DNA of 64,000 nucleotides, taken from NCBI RefSeq assembly GCF_022234545.1, contig NZ_JAIEUI010000015.1:124001-188000 (forward strand), given 5' to 3'. Source of the stretch: Paenibacillus piscarius. Its GTDB lineage: Bacteria > Bacillota > Bacilli > Paenibacillales > Paenibacillaceae. Positions 19,513 to 28,211 of the stretch are shown in pieces. Every line of letters starts with the position of its first letter. Position 1 is the stretch's first letter. The notes under the pieces were generated by a model, which saw only the letters and a list, made by a program, of their open reading frames with translations, was not told the origin of the DNA and searched no databases. Made by a program: the position numbers and the translations under genes.

Positions 19513-19645
19513 ATCGGCAGCCCTCCTCATGGTGGCATTAAAAGTCACACTAATGTTTACCCACATCTTTTGAGAAATGACCCACGAAGTCCGTCCCATG
19601 TCAGGGTTAACTGTATCATTTCACCGGCCCGGCGGGCCTTGAGGG

Positions 19646-20038
19646 CTAAAATGCGCCCCGGATGTGCCGGAGCGAGGCCACACTTAAATCTGCATTAAGC
19701 TGCACAGCAATCACATCGAAGGAGATGTTAGCCTGACTGATTCCCTCCTGATACTGATGAAGGTATACACCGGCTGTTTGTCTCACCTGACGGATTTTGC
19801 GTGCATCCACCGACTCCTCTGCGGTCCCTCTCTGCGGGGAACCGCTGCGGCTGCGCACCTCAATGAAGACCAGACCTGCTTCATATTCTGCTATAATATC
19901 CAGCTCCCCGCTGCGGCAGCGCCAGTTATGCTCCAAGATCCGGTATCCCCGTGAAGTCAGATACAGACTGGCCGCCTGCTCTGCGGCCGCACCTTTTTCC
20001 CTGCGGGTATACGGGATGCCGCCGGAGGCGCGGCTCAC
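19646..20038 (-). CDS. yraN: YraN family protein (UPF0102, endonuclease-like fold)
   Basis: UPF0102 proteins have a Holliday-junction-resolvase-like fold of unproven function. The core signature is visible as RRGEKGAAAEQ-like RREKGAAAEQAASLYL near the N-terminus and GELDIIAEYEAGLVFIEVR, with the D...E.R pattern of PD-(D/E)XK-like folds. Length 130 is normal. It overlaps the upstream fhlB gene by 4 bp, so the two are translationally coupled. Confidence 0.92.
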   Translation of the reverse strand: MSRASGGIPYTRREKGAAAEQAASLYLTSRGYRILEHNWRCRSGELDIIAEYEAGLVFIEVRSRSGSPQRGTAEESVDARKIRQVRQTAGVYLHQYQEGISQANISFDVIAVQLNADLSVASLRHIRGAF

Positions 20039-20337
20039 TTCCGGCTCCGTTCCCCGGCGATCCGGTCACTCTGGTAGACATAGCTAAGAATCTCTGCCAC
20101 CAGCTGATACAGCTGCGGAGGAATCTGCTGGTCCAGATCCAGCTTGGACAGCACCTCCACGAGCGCTGCATCCTCCTGCACGGCGACCCCGTTTTCCTTT
20201 GCCTTTTGCAAGATCACATCAGCTACCGCCCCCTGCCCTTTGGCAACAACGACGGGCGCCTCCGTCTGGCCGGGAACATATTTCAGGGCGACTGCCTTTT
20301 TCAGGTTCTGCGGAACCTTCTGCTCCGGTTCACTCAT
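20035..20337 (-). CDS. fhlB: FhlB-like protein (FlhB C-terminal domain homologue, YlqH type)
   Basis: This 100-residue protein resembles the cytoplasmic domain of the flagellar export-gate protein FlhB, but lacks membrane segments. AVALKYVPGQTEAPVVVAKG and the final helix around IPPQLYQLVAEILSYVY match the EscU/YscU/FlhB C-terminal fold. The autocleavage NPTH motif of true FlhB is absent. It overlaps the fliK-like gene by 4 bp and yraN by 4 bp. This placement beside a FliK-like protein, FlhB's known partner, supports a role in flagellar export. Confidence 0.88.
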   Translation of the reverse strand: MSEPEQKVPQNLKKAVALKYVPGQTEAPVVVAKGQGAVADVILQKAKENGVAVQEDAALVEVLSKLDLDQQIPPQLYQLVAEILSYVYQSDRIAGERSRK

Positions 20338-22571
20338 ATGCGGTAATCTACTCCTTTATATTCATGCGGAACATAATCCGAGGGCTTGGCCGCCGAAGCA
20401 GCTACATTCAGCTCCGGCAGAGGTTCAGCCCGCAGGCCGGATAACTGGTAGCCAATGGATTCCACCGCAGTACGAATCTCCTCGCGGCGCCCTTCCAGCA
20501 GCTCCTGCACCCAGGGTTCATTATTGTGCAGCTTCAGGCTGACAATCCGGTCCATCACCTGCACATCAACCAGGGTATGGCCGAGCAGCTTCATATCCAG
20601 GTCGAACCAGAGGCGGCAGTTCGCCGCATCCAGCTCGCCCTTGCGCCCGCGCCGCGACTGGATGTGCACCGAGGCCGTCTCCCGGCCGTCCGGCCCCTGC
20701 AGCGGCAGGAACATCGTCACCTGCGCGAACGGCGCGGTGCGGTCCGTATTCAGCAGCAGCTGCTGACCCGTCAGCTGCTGCACGAGCTGGCCCGCGGCTT
20801 CCTTGACCGCGGGCGGGGCCTCACTGCTGCCCAGCACCTGCAGCAGCAGGCCCTTGAGCGTCCCGGCGGCCTCTTCCGCGCCGCCGGACGCTGCATGCGC
20901 GGCATGCGGCACGCCGCCGCGCACCGCCAGCTGCTCGTGCTCCGCACCGAGCAGCTTCAAGACCTGCCCCACCCAAGGCGCGTCGCCCCGGGTGGCGGCA
21001 GTGTCCCCGCGCAGCGCAGCGGGGACGGGGTCTTGCCCCGCCGGTGCAGGCGGGGCGCCCGTGCCGCCCGCCGTGCCGGAGGCGGGCGGCGCATCGCTGA
21101 GCTGCGGCAGCGCGCCGCGCAGCTCCGTCAGGACGCCCTGCAGCTTCGCCAGCAGGCCCGCCCCGGCGCTGTCGCGCACGCCTGCTGCTGCCATGCCCGC
21201 AGCATCACGCGCTCCAGCCACAGCGCCAGCGCCCTCTCCGTCGCGTGATACCGCCGCAGTTCCTGCACTTTCATTCCCTGCCGCCGCAGCCCCCGCTCCT
21301 TCACGTCCTCCAGCCGCGGCACCCGCGCTGCTTAGCGTTCCTGACGCCGCTGTACCTGCACCATCGCGTGCTCCGGTCACAGCTCTGGCGCCTCCACCCG
21401 CTCCTGAATCAGCACCAGTACCTTCGCGTGACACAGCAGCCGTGCCTGAAGCTTCACCCGCGGCTGACGCCGCCGAACCCGCACCATCGCGTGCTCCGGA
21501 CACAGCTCTGGCACCCTCACCGGTTCCTGAAGCAACACCCGCACTTGGTTGCGGTACCGCCGTTGCCCCTGCACCCTCGCGCAGTCCTGCCGCTGCACCC
21601 GCACCATCACGCACTCCAGCCGCAGTGCGCGCACCTTCAGCCGTACCGGCTGCCTCTGAACCTTCTTGCGTCCCAGCTGCCGCGCCCGCACTTCCTTGCG
21701 TTACCGGCACAGCACCTGCACCTCCCCGTACTCCAGCGGTTGTACCTGCAGCTTCACCTTCGCGCAATACTCCAGCCCTGCCGCCTGCTTGCACTCCTGC
21801 AGCCAACCCCGTGCTGCCGGATGGCTGTACCATCCCCGGGCTACCTCCGGCACTGACACTATTGCCAGCCGCGTTCGCCGAAACAGACGCTCCTGTTCCC
21901 AGCAAAGCGGCGCCTGCCGCACCGGCCGTCCTTCCGGCTCCCGCAGCTTCACCTGTCCCTGTTCCACCGCCGCTCTGCTGCGCCCATACACCCAGCTCCG
22001 TCTCCAGGGCGGCCAGCAGCTGATGCAGCTTCGGTCCGAATATGGCCTGCTGCAGGCCCTTGATGGTCTCCGCAGTCACCGGCAATCCCCGCTTCATCGA
22101 GACGACTGCTGCCTCCAGCCATTCCGATGCAGGCACCCCCGGCGGCTTGGCATTCATTGCTGCATCAAGCGTTGCAGCAGTCTCCTTAGTGAACGCTAAT
22201 CCTCCGGCCTGCATGGCCTGGATAATCTCCCGTCCTGCCTTCGAGCTAGCCAATCCCATAGCTTCAATAGCCTCGCCCATGCTCTGCGGCGATGTCATCG
22301 CAGCCTCACCCAGCGATACGGGCTTCAGCACCGGCAGACCGCCCTCTCCGGGCGCTCCTACCTGCAGATTCAACGTCTGACCCGCAGCCAGCGGTGTTTC
22401 CAGCTCCGCCCGGACCGGCGTACCCTGAATCTGTACGACGGCTTCTTTTCCAGAATCCGATACGCTAAGTACAACGCCGCGAACAACCTGGCCTTCCTTA
22501 AGCTCTACCGATTTAGATTCTCCTGCCCTGGTGTCCCCAAGCAACCCGCGAATCAGCGACCCGATATTTAT
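20334..22571 (-). CDS. FliK-like flagellar hook-length control protein with a large Ala/Gly repeat region (YlqG type)
   Basis: The ends of the protein look like the YlqG/FliK-like family: an N-terminal NIGSLIRGLLGD segment and VRGVVLSVSDSGKEAVVQI, and a C-terminal FliK-type domain with LWFDLDMKLLGHTLVDVQV. Between them, roughly residues 200-490, is a low-complexity Ala/Gly region built of degenerate units such as GARDGAG, REGAGA and AVSREGTG. Ribosome binding site GGAGG lies 8 nt before an ATA codon at 22569-22571 that begins the conserved N-terminus. No ATG, GTG or TTG fits; a TTG at 22544 has no binding site and would lose this conserved start. Length from ATA is 745 residues, far above family norm. 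Confidence 0.85.
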   Translation of the reverse strand: MNIGSLIRGLLGDTRAGESKSVELKEGQVVRGVVLSVSDSGKEAVVQIQGTPVRAELETPLAAGQTLNLQVGAPGEGGLPVLKPVSLGEAAMTSPQSMGEAIEAMGLASSKAGREIIQAMQAGGLAFTKETAATLDAAMNAKPPGVPASEWLEAAVVSMKRGLPVTAETIKGLQQAIFGPKLHQLLAALETELGVWAQQSGGGTGTGEAAGAGRTAGAAGAALLGTGASVSANAAGNSVSAGGSPGMVQPSGSTGLAAGVQAGGRAGVLREGEAAGTTAGVRGGAGAVPVTQGSAGAAAGTQEGSEAAGTAEGARTAAGVRDGAGAAAGLREGAGATAVPQPSAGVASGTGEGARAVSGARDGAGSAASAAGEASGTAAVSREGTGADSGAGGGARAVTGARDGAGTAASGTLSSAGAAAGGREGAGAAAAGNESAGTAAVSRDGEGAGAVAGARDAAGMAAAGVRDSAGAGLLAKLQGVLTELRGALPQLSDAPPASGTAGGTGAPPAPAGQDPVPAALRGDTAATRGDAPWVGQVLKLLGAEHEQLAVRGGVPHAAHAASGGAEEAAGTLKGLLLQVLGSSEAPPAVKEAAGQLVQQLTGQQLLLNTDRTAPFAQVTMFLPLQGPDGRETASVHIQSRRGRKGELDAANCRLWFDLDMKLLGHTLVDVQVMDRIVSLKLHNNEPWVQELLEGRREEIRTAVESIGYQLSGLRAEPLPELNVAASAAKPSDYVPHEYKGVDYRI

Positions 22572-22643
22572 GTTGTCCGCCTCCTGTCCCTTTCTAATGT
22601 ATATCGGTTTTTCCGGTCCGATTGTTACTGTATCTAGTCATCG

Positions 22644-23276
22644 TCAGAACAAAGACAGCTGTTCCTGCTCCGCCAAAATATTGCCGATGAAGCTGCGGCG
22701 GTGCATCGGAGTTACCCCAAGCAGCTTGATTTGTTCACGGTGCAGCTTGGTCGCATATCCTTTATGTATTTTGATCCCGTAATCCGGGTACATCTCCTCC
22801 CATACACCTTCACAGAGCCGGTCACGTGTAACCTTCGCTACAATCGAAGCTGCAGCGATGGACTGGCTGTTCGCATCCCCCTTAATAATTGAACGCTGCG
22901 GAACAGGCAGATCCACCTTCTCCGCATCCACAAGCATATAATCCGGCTGCTGGCTTAAGCCTTCAACGGCTTGGCGCATTGCCAGGCGTGCGGCCTGCTT
23001 AATATTAATCTCATCAATTACCGTGGAATCCACATATCCTACACTGACAGCCAGCGCCTGCTCCATAATCAGCTCATACAAGGCATCGCGCTTTTTGGCC
23101 GTCAGCTTCTTGGAGTCGTCCACCCCTTCAATAATCAGCCCCGCAGGCAGAATAACGGCCGCAGCCACCACGTCCCCGAACAAACACCCTCTGCCTACCT
23201 CATCCACACCCGCGATGTGGCGGAAGGATTGGGCCCAGCCTTCTTTTTCATATCCAAGCATATCTGCTGTACTCAT
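22644..23276 (-). CDS. rnhB: Ribonuclease HII
   Basis: RNase HII cleaves the RNA strand of RNA-DNA hybrids and single embedded ribonucleotides. The active-site block is IAGVDEVGRGCLFGDVV near residue 22, followed by DDSKKLTAKKR and the third acidic residue in MLVDAEKVDLP. SIAAASIVAKVTRDR and YGIKIHKGYAT complete the family signature. Length 210 is normal. It lies between rbgA and the fliK-like gene, its usual place. Confidence 0.97.
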   Translation of the reverse strand: MSTADMLGYEKEGWAQSFRHIAGVDEVGRGCLFGDVVAAAVILPAGLIIEGVDDSKKLTAKKRDALYELIMEQALAVSVGYVDSTVIDEINIKQAARLAMRQAVEGLSQQPDYMLVDAEKVDLPVPQRSIIKGDANSQSIAAASIVAKVTRDRLCEGVWEEMYPDYGIKIHKGYATKLHREQIKLLGVTPMHRRSFIGNILAEQEQLSLF

Positions 23277-23454
23277 CGTATCCCCGCCTGTCCCATGCTA
23301 TATTAATGAAACTCTGTCTATTCATCACTCTGAAACTTATCCTTCTGCGCTCAGACAACATTACCTACATTATTACTACGTTAATCCCAAAAAGTTGTAC
23401 AAAACCATCTAATACAATGGCCTTTCCTTCATGCACCAAATCACCCTCCCACGC

Positions 23455-23490
23455 AAAAAAGAGCCTATCCATTATCTTCGGATGGCTCTT
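23455..23490 (-). terminator. Terminator of rbgA
   Basis: Stem AAGAGCC / GGCTCTT around an AT-rich loop, followed on the minus strand by TTTTTT. It lies 17 bp after rbgA and separates it from rnhB. Confidence 0.85.
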
Positions 23491-23507
23491 CCATACCTCA
23501 TTCTGTG

Positions 23508-24380
23508 CTATTCAGGCGTTTCCAGTGTGAAGCGTCCCAGCTTCCCGGCACGCAGCTCATGCAGCAGCGCACGCGAAGCCTTCTCCAGATCTACACGTCC
23601 GCCGCTCATGAGGCAGCCGCGTTTACGACCTACCGCTTCCATCACAGCTACGATCTCGTCCGGGTTCTCCAGATCCTCAGGCAGCTTGACGATACCGAAG
23701 CGTTCCTGGAAGCGGCTGCCGTAATCCTTAATCAGATATTTAACCGCATAGAAGGCAATATCCTCAATATTCAGGATCTCTTCCTTGATCGCTCCGGTAA
23801 CTGCCAGCTTATAGCCCACTACCTGGTCCTCGAACTTCGGCCAGAGAATCCCCGGGGTATCCAGCAGCTCCAGGTCACCGCCTGTCTTGATCCACTGCTG
23901 GCCTTTGGTCACGCCTGGACGGTCACCAGTAATCGCAATATTCTTGCCGGCCATCCGGTTAATGAGCGTCGACTTGCCTACATTGGGAATCCCGACGATC
24001 AGCGCCCGCATCGCGCGCGGGTTCATTCCTTTGGCCAGCTGCCGGTCGATCTTCTCCTTCAGCAGCAGCTTGACCTGCTCGGGAATCTCCTTGATTCCCG
24101 TTCCGGTTGATGCATCCACCGGGTGAGCCACATGCCCCTCAGCCTTGAAGTAAGCCAGCCACCTGCGTGTGGTCTCGGGATCAGCCAGATCCGCCTTGTT
24201 CAGAATAATCAGCCTTGGCTTTTCCCGCAAAATATCGTCAATCATCGGATTACGGCTGGACAACGGCAGACGGGAATCAAGCAGTTCTATTGCAACATCA
24301 ATCAGCTTCAGCTTATCCTCGATTTGCCGTCTTGCCTTCGTCATATGACCAGGAAACCATTGAATGGCCAATGCCGTCAC
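23508..24380 (-). CDS. rbgA: Ribosome biogenesis GTPase RbgA (YlqF)
   Basis: RbgA is a circularly permuted GTPase needed for late 50S assembly. The permuted order is visible: G4 (NKAD, residues 61-64) precedes G1 (GIPNVGKS, 130-137) and G3 (DTPG, 174-177). The N-terminal [14 protein letters not shown] is diagnostic. Length 290 is normal. It follows lepB by 21 bp. Confidence 0.97.
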   Translation of the reverse strand: MTALAIQWFPGHMTKARRQIEDKLKLIDVAIELLDSRLPLSSRNPMIDDILREKPRLIILNKADLADPETTRRWLAYFKAEGHVAHPVDASTGTGIKEIPEQVKLLLKEKIDRQLAKGMNPRAMRALIVGIPNVGKSTLINRMAGKNIAITGDRPGVTKGQQWIKTGGDLELLDTPGILWPKFEDQVVGYKLAVTGAIKEEILNIEDIAFYAVKYLIKDYGSRFQERFGIVKLPEDLENPDEIVAVMEAVGRKRGCLMSGGRVDLEKASRALLHELRAGKLGRFTLETPE

Positions 24381-24401
24381 CTCCTTAGACTTTCAGTCCT
24401 G

Positions 24402-25022
24402 TTAATGGTTAATAATGGAGATATCCTTCACCGGCCAGAAAATCAGGTCAGCACGGCCAACGATATCGCCAAGCGGTACATAGCCGATCATCCGGCTGTC
24501 TGTACTGTCAGAGCGGTTGTCCCCCATAACAAATACATGGCCTTCCGGGACAGTACCATCTGTGAACTGCTCGTTCGGGAAGTTCTTGTCGTTGTACAAA
24601 GCGTTGTTCTTGTGGGACTCATCAATAGCACCCTGAATATACGTCTCATTCACAGGCTCGCCATTAACTGTAACGACATCCCCTTCCACTTTGACCGTAT
24701 CACCGGCAACTCCAATGACACGTTTAATGAAATCCCTGCCTTCAGACGGAACATGGAACACAATGACTTCCCCGCGCTTCGGCTCACGGATATCATAGAG
24801 AATCTCATTCACAATCACACGCTCGCCGGTATGAAAGTTAGGCTTCATGGAAGGTCCGTCTACAATAAACGGCTTGAACAACAGCCAGCGTATTAGAATA
24901 ACCAGAACCAATGCAATCGCTATCGCCTTAATCCATTCCAGAACTTCATTCTTCGGCTTCCGGGGGGTCTGCCCGCCAGATTCCGCAATCTCGCCTTGCC
25001 CCTGCTGCATATCCTGCTGCAT
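24402..25022 (-). CDS. lepB: Signal peptidase I
   Basis: Type I signal peptidase cleaves signal peptides of exported proteins at the outer membrane face. One N-terminal membrane segment (residues about 31-50) is followed by the catalytic serine at residue 58 in VDGPSMKPNF and the lysine at 100 in RDFIKRVIG. HVFVMGDNRSDSTDSR is the third family box. Length 206 is normal for Bacillales SipS-type enzymes. It lies between rplS and rbgA. Confidence 0.97.
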   Translation of the reverse strand: MQQDMQQGQGEIAESGGQTPRKPKNEVLEWIKAIAIALVLVILIRWLLFKPFIVDGPSMKPNFHTGERVIVNEILYDIREPKRGEVIVFHVPSEGRDFIKRVIGVAGDTVKVEGDVVTVNGEPVNETYIQGAIDESHKNNALYNDKNFPNEQFTDGTVPEGHVFVMGDNRSDSTDSRMIGYVPLGDIVGRADLIFWPVKDISIINH

Positions 25023-25191
25023 AGTTCACCGTCCTCTCTAGCTCTTGTTATCTCCACTATACAACACAAAAAAACTTCTGCCAAAAACTCCCCCGTGATT
25101 ACTCCTTCAGGAGGCCTTTTCGGAGAAGCTGTTCCTAAGGCACATAGGTTCATAAACCCCACAAACAAAAATTGTTATCCGCAAGAAATAA

Positions 25192-25220
25192 CGAAAGGGG
25201 CTTGAACTCAAGCCCCTTTC
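25192..25220. terminator. Terminator of rplS, probably bidirectional
   Basis: GAAAGGGGCTTGA and TCAAGCCCCTTTC form a near-perfect stem with a tiny loop. It lies 13 bp past rplS. T residues follow on the minus strand (TTATTTCTT). Confidence 0.8.
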
Positions 25221-25233
25221 ATCTGTCCGTATT

Positions 25234-25578
25234 CTAGCGACGGATTTCTTTAATTCTTGCAGCTTTACCGCGCAGGTCACGAAGATAGTACAGCTTCGCA
25301 CGACGCACTTTACCGCGGCGAGCCACTTCGATTTTCTCGATTTTAGGGGAGTTGACTGGGAATGTTCTTTCCACACCAACACCATAAGAGATTTTACGAA
25401 CTGTAAAAGTCTCTCCAATCCCGCCGCCGCGGCGTTTGATTACAACGCCTTCGAACAACTGGACACGCTCACGAGTTCCTTCGATAACTTTTACATGCAC
25501 CTTCAAAGTGTCACCCGGGCGAAAACTCGGGATATCTTTACGAAGTTGCTCTTGTGTAATAGCTTGTAGGATATTCAT
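25234..25578 (-). CDS. rplS: 50S ribosomal protein L19
   Basis: L19 sits at the 30S-50S interface. The sequence contains the family core [20 protein letters not shown] and [20 protein letters not shown], with the C-terminal [19 protein letters not shown]. Length 114 is normal. A good promoter and a structured leader lie upstream (see the L19 leader entry). Confidence 0.98.
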   Translation of the reverse strand: MNILQAITQEQLRKDIPSFRPGDTLKVHVKVIEGTRERVQLFEGVVIKRRGGGIGETFTVRKISYGVGVERTFPVNSPKIEKIEVARRGKVRRAKLYYLRDLRGKAARIKEIRR

Positions 25579-25675
25579 TAAGGACTTCCTCCTTCCGTAC
25601 AGGTGTTCTTGCCTCTTCCGGAGAGCCCTTGCTCTCCCTCATTATCCGCAGAGGACCACCGTATTCCACACAACA
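25579..25675 (-). promoter_or_regulatory. Probable L19 leader (autoregulatory rplS 5' UTR)
   Basis: The 97-nt leader contains hairpins CCTC / GAGG and GGAGAGC / GCTCTCC just before the GGAGG of rplS. An autoregulatory L19 leader is known upstream of rplS in low-GC Gram-positives. Position and hairpins fit, but I could not align it to the family model. Confidence 0.5.
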
Positions 25676-25681
25676 GAAGTT

Positions 25682-25710
25682 ATATTAACACAAATTACAA
25701 GCTTCTGCAA
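25682..25710 (-). promoter_or_regulatory. Sigma-A-type promoter of rplS
   Basis: On the minus strand TTGCAG (25710-25705) and TAATAT (25687-25682) are separated by exactly 17 bp. Confidence 0.7.
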
Positions 25711-25724
25711 CATATATTTATTCA

Positions 25725-26024
25725 TTAAAGCGGCAGCATATCCCGTTTCTTCGCCTTGGCCTTGCAATCTTTACATAGCCCTACGACACTTCCATCGTCC
25801 TGTGCATAAAAGATCAGCTTGCCGTTCTTCTTCCTGCAGGAGGAGCAGAGCTGTTCTGTAGCGTTCTGCTTGGCCCTGCGGTGACCTTCCATAGAGATCA
25901 CATTGCTCCTGGCCGGCTTCGCCGTCTCCGTCTTTCCCGGGTTCATCCGGCTGCGGGACACTGCATAGACAGCTGCACCCGCCAGTACGATCATCACAAC
26001 CGCTGCAACTACCATTTCACTCAT
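25725..26024 (-). CDS. Small membrane-anchored protein with cytoplasmic zinc ribbon
   Basis: The protein is about 99 residues. An N-terminal membrane segment (residues about 4-23, MVVAAVVMIVLAGAAVYAV) is followed by a basic linker and two cysteine pairs, CSSC and CKDC, some 25 residues apart, likely a zinc ribbon. No function is recognised. The start at 26024 has AAGGGAG upstream. It is the only gene on the minus strand between rplS and the tRNA region besides the short Sm-like gene. Confidence 0.75.
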   Translation of the reverse strand: MSEMVVAAVVMIVLAGAAVYAVSRSRMNPGKTETAKPARSNVISMEGHRRAKQNATEQLCSSCRKKNGKLIFYAQDDGSVVGLCKDCKAKAKKRDMLPL

Positions 26025-26235
26025 CCGCTCCCTTCTCATCCGCTCCGCCCTGACTGCCTCATCCGAATACGTTCATATACCGGATTCCGGTCCGTCTCCG
26101 TACCGTTCTGTTCCAGCTTACTAGACTATGGTCCAGTATCGCAACCCGCCGCCAGCCTGTTATTCAATGTTTTCCCATAATATATAATATTGAGTATACA
26201 TAAGCAACTGATTATCCATTAGGAGGGTCTATATA

Positions 26236-27186
26236 GTGAAGAAAAAACATAATCCAGCCATCGTCGCCGCCGCAGCCGTATTCTCCATCGTTCTGCTCGC
26301 AGGATGCCGGGAACTTCCCGGCAAAGAATCCGCCGGCAATCAGTTAGAGCAGCGCATATCCGGAAGCTTCAGTGAAGAAGCAGCCGCGGCCGTCAAGCAG
26401 GGGATCAGCAACGCTACTGTAGCTGTAGGAGACGTTGTCCAGAATACTACAGACAAGCTTCAAGATAAGCTGAATGCCCATGGCATCAGCAGAGAGTTCT
26501 CCACGTCGCTCCCGGTATCCTCGGCCTCTGTGCTTAAGCTTGACAATCCGCTTGGCGAAGTCACCGTGACTCCCGCCTCCGGCGACGAGATTGAGGTTGA
26601 GGCCACCGTTATTGTCTATGAGCCCAAGGACCACGAGTCGGTATCCGGTATTCTTGATCACGCTGAGATCTCGATTGAGCATAAAGGCGACGCGCTGATC
26701 GTCTCCAGCCACGGTCAAGCCAACCGGAAGAAGAGCCTGTGGGAATGGGCCCAGCATGAATACGGAACCTCCAATTTAAGCATTAATTATGTAATCGGGC
26801 TGCCGCATAGCGTAGACAGATTCGAGATTAACAATAATGTAGGCAACGTTCAGCTCCGTGGTCTGGAGGGTGCGTACGAGATCAATAATAATGTGGGCAG
26901 CATCATTCTGCAAGACGCCGTCTTTACCGGTAAATCAAAGGTGGAGTCGAATACAGGCAGCATAGAGCTGGGCATTTCGGGCATGGACAGCGGAAGCAGC
27001 CTCAAGGCAAAAAGCGACATTGGCAGAATCAGTGCTGATCTGGCCGGCTCCCTTCCATGCACAGTAGAAGCCAGCAGTGAGCTTGGCCACATCTCGGGCA
27101 ACGGAGACGGCAAGACCAGGGATTTCAACGGCGGCGGTCCGCTCATCACACTCAGCACACAGATCGGAGCTATATCTGTTCAATAA
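26236..27186 (+). CDS. Lipoprotein with DUF4097-like beta-helix domain
   Basis: A GTG start at 26236 follows AGGAGGG. The N-terminal signal peptide ends in the lipobox LLAGC (cysteine about residue 23), so a membrane-anchored lipoprotein is predicted. The second half consists of repeating short strands with INNNVGN, INNNVGS and KVESNTGS motifs, as in DUF4097/LiaX-like right-handed beta-helix proteins that bind the cell surface. Role is unknown; such proteins often act in envelope stress. Length is 316 residues. Confidence 0.8.
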   Translation: MKKKHNPAIVAAAAVFSIVLLAGCRELPGKESAGNQLEQRISGSFSEEAAAAVKQGISNATVAVGDVVQNTTDKLQDKLNAHGISREFSTSLPVSSASVLKLDNPLGEVTVTPASGDEIEVEATVIVYEPKDHESVSGILDHAEISIEHKGDALIVSSHGQANRKKSLWEWAQHEYGTSNLSINYVIGLPHSVDRFEINNNVGNVQLRGLEGAYEINNNVGSIILQDAVFTGKSKVESNTGSIELGISGMDSGSSLKAKSDIGRISADLAGSLPCTVEASSELGHISGNGDGKTRDFNGGGPLITLSTQIGAISVQ

Positions 27187-27205
27187 TTTTTATTGATATC
27201 ACAAC

Positions 27206-27245
27206 AAAAAGTGGGTGACCCTGACCATCAGGGGCCCACTTTTTT
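27206..27245. terminator. Terminator between the lipoprotein and Sm-like genes
   Basis: AAAAAGTGGG / CCCACTTTTTT outer stem with CCCTG / CAGGG inside. It serves the plus-strand lipoprotein gene and, by symmetry, the convergent minus-strand gene. Confidence 0.85.
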
Positions 27246-27262
27246 GGTGTATCTGGCAGTGA

Positions 27263-27520
27263 TCAGATCAGAGCAATCGCCAGCAGTGTGAACAGGCTCA
27301 GGGTAAGAATTTGACTGCCATAGCCATAATACCCGCCGTAGTAGCTCCCCGGTCCTCCCGGATAGAAGGCCGAGGTTTGCATTCTGCCGTTGCCCTTCGT
27401 TTTCAGATACACGTTGTTCCGGTCCACATCAACAATGATTCCTTCGTGGCGCTTGCCGTCAGTGGTCATTATCCGTACCCGCTTATTTTTGCAATGAAGG
27501 CAATTATAATAAGCATCCAT
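27263..27520 (-). CDS. Small Sm-like, Gly/Tyr-rich protein (paralogue of 38175-38537)
   Basis: The 85-residue protein has CLHCKNKRVRIMTTDGKRHE at the start of a short beta domain, then VDVDRNNVYLKT, a Gly/Tyr-rich stretch and a hydrophobic C-terminus. The V-x-TxDGxxHEG...D.NxYL pattern resembles an Sm/Hfq-like fold (inference). It shares this pattern and layout with the gene at 38175-38537. Start at 27520 follows GGAGG by 9 nt. Spore-coat association is a guess from composition only. Confidence 0.75.
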   Translation of the reverse strand: MDAYYNCLHCKNKRVRIMTTDGKRHEGIIVDVDRNNVYLKTKGNGRMQTSAFYPGGPGSYYGGYYGYGSQILTLSLFTLLAIALI

Positions 27521-27749
27521 CTGCTTTTTCCTCCTCAACCGTGTTTCTGTATCTTATGAGGGGCGGGATAAGCCGGCAACGGCTATCATCACGGCTAGGC
27601 TGTCAATAAATAAACTTGCTGTGAAAACAAGAACTTGTGAACATTGTGTATCAATTTTGTGTAAAAAGGGGTAATATTAGAGTAACCATTCAAAATAAAT
27701 TCTAATGATTATGAACTTTATTCTACAATTCATTAAGGAGGCAGGAATC

Positions 27750-27944
27750 ATGAGCACAGCAGGCAGACGTTTTATGAACGAAGGAGTACTGCGGATCGCC
27801 TGGTTTATTATTTTCGCTTCGCTCACCTACACCGTACGCAATTATACTTGGGCCATTGTACTGCTTTTGGCTGTTGGCTTATATTCGCTCGTAACCGGGG
27901 TGATTATGCTTAACCGCCGGGATGAGGATCGGGGCAGGATATAA
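27750..27944 (+). CDS. Small two-segment membrane protein
   Basis: A 64-residue protein with two probable membrane segments (about residues 12-27 and 33-52), a basic N-terminus (STAGRRF) and a charged C-terminus (RRDEDRGRI). GGAGG lies 8 nt before the ATG at 27750; the earlier in-frame ATG at 27705 lacks one. No family recognised. A clear terminator follows. Confidence 0.75.
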   Translation: MSTAGRRFMNEGVLRIAWFIIFASLTYTVRNYTWAIVLLLAVGLYSLVTGVIMLNRRDEDRGRI

Positions 27945-27968
27945 CCGGACATAAATACTACATCAATC

Positions 27969-28015
27969 AAACACTTCCCTCAGAGCATTGTTCTGACGGA
28001 AGTGTTTTTATTTTT
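27969..28015 (+). terminator. Terminator of the small membrane protein gene
   Basis: Stem AAACACTTCC / GGAAGTGTTT with a 19-nt loop, followed by a T-rich tail. Confidence 0.85.
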
Positions 28016-28052
28016 CACCTAGCAATAAATGCCAATCCTCGCCAAAATATGA

Positions 28053-28206
28053 TATAATCACAGAAGCAATAGAATAGGCTTGCAAGGGCGGCCGGCTACC
28101 TCTCTTTGTAAACGAACACCACTGATTATTGCAAGTTCTTGCAACAAATAAGACCACTCCTTCAGGATCTAAGGTCCGTCCGGCGTGATCTTATCTGCTT
28201 CGCTTC
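28053..28206 (+). other. Structured intergenic segment beside tRNA-Pro (possible small RNA)
   Basis: An extended -10 element TGATATAAT (TATAAT at 28053-28058) lies 5-7 nt before a sequence GAAGCA (28063-28068) that can pair with TGCTTC (28196-28201), closing an element of about 140 nt. GCCGG / CCGGC also pairs inside. No protein frame fits. If transcribed on the plus strand, it would run toward the antisense of tRNA-Pro. It does not match the SRP RNA, RNase P RNA or 6S RNA signatures I know. Confidence 0.3.
28148..28194 (-). terminator. Hairpin terminator after tRNA-Pro
   Basis: On the minus strand ATAAGATCACGCC and GGAGTGGTCTTAT pair over 13 positions with one mismatch, then TTTGTT. It lies 18 bp after the tRNA. 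Confidence 0.55.
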
Positions 28207-28211
28207 ATAAA

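Noticed and set aside
20803-22023. 406-codon plus-strand frame, Pro/Ala-rich, across the fliK-like gene
   Set aside because: It lies opposite the Ala/Gly repeat region; GC-rich repeats open frames on both strands. No ribosome binding site and no conserved motif.
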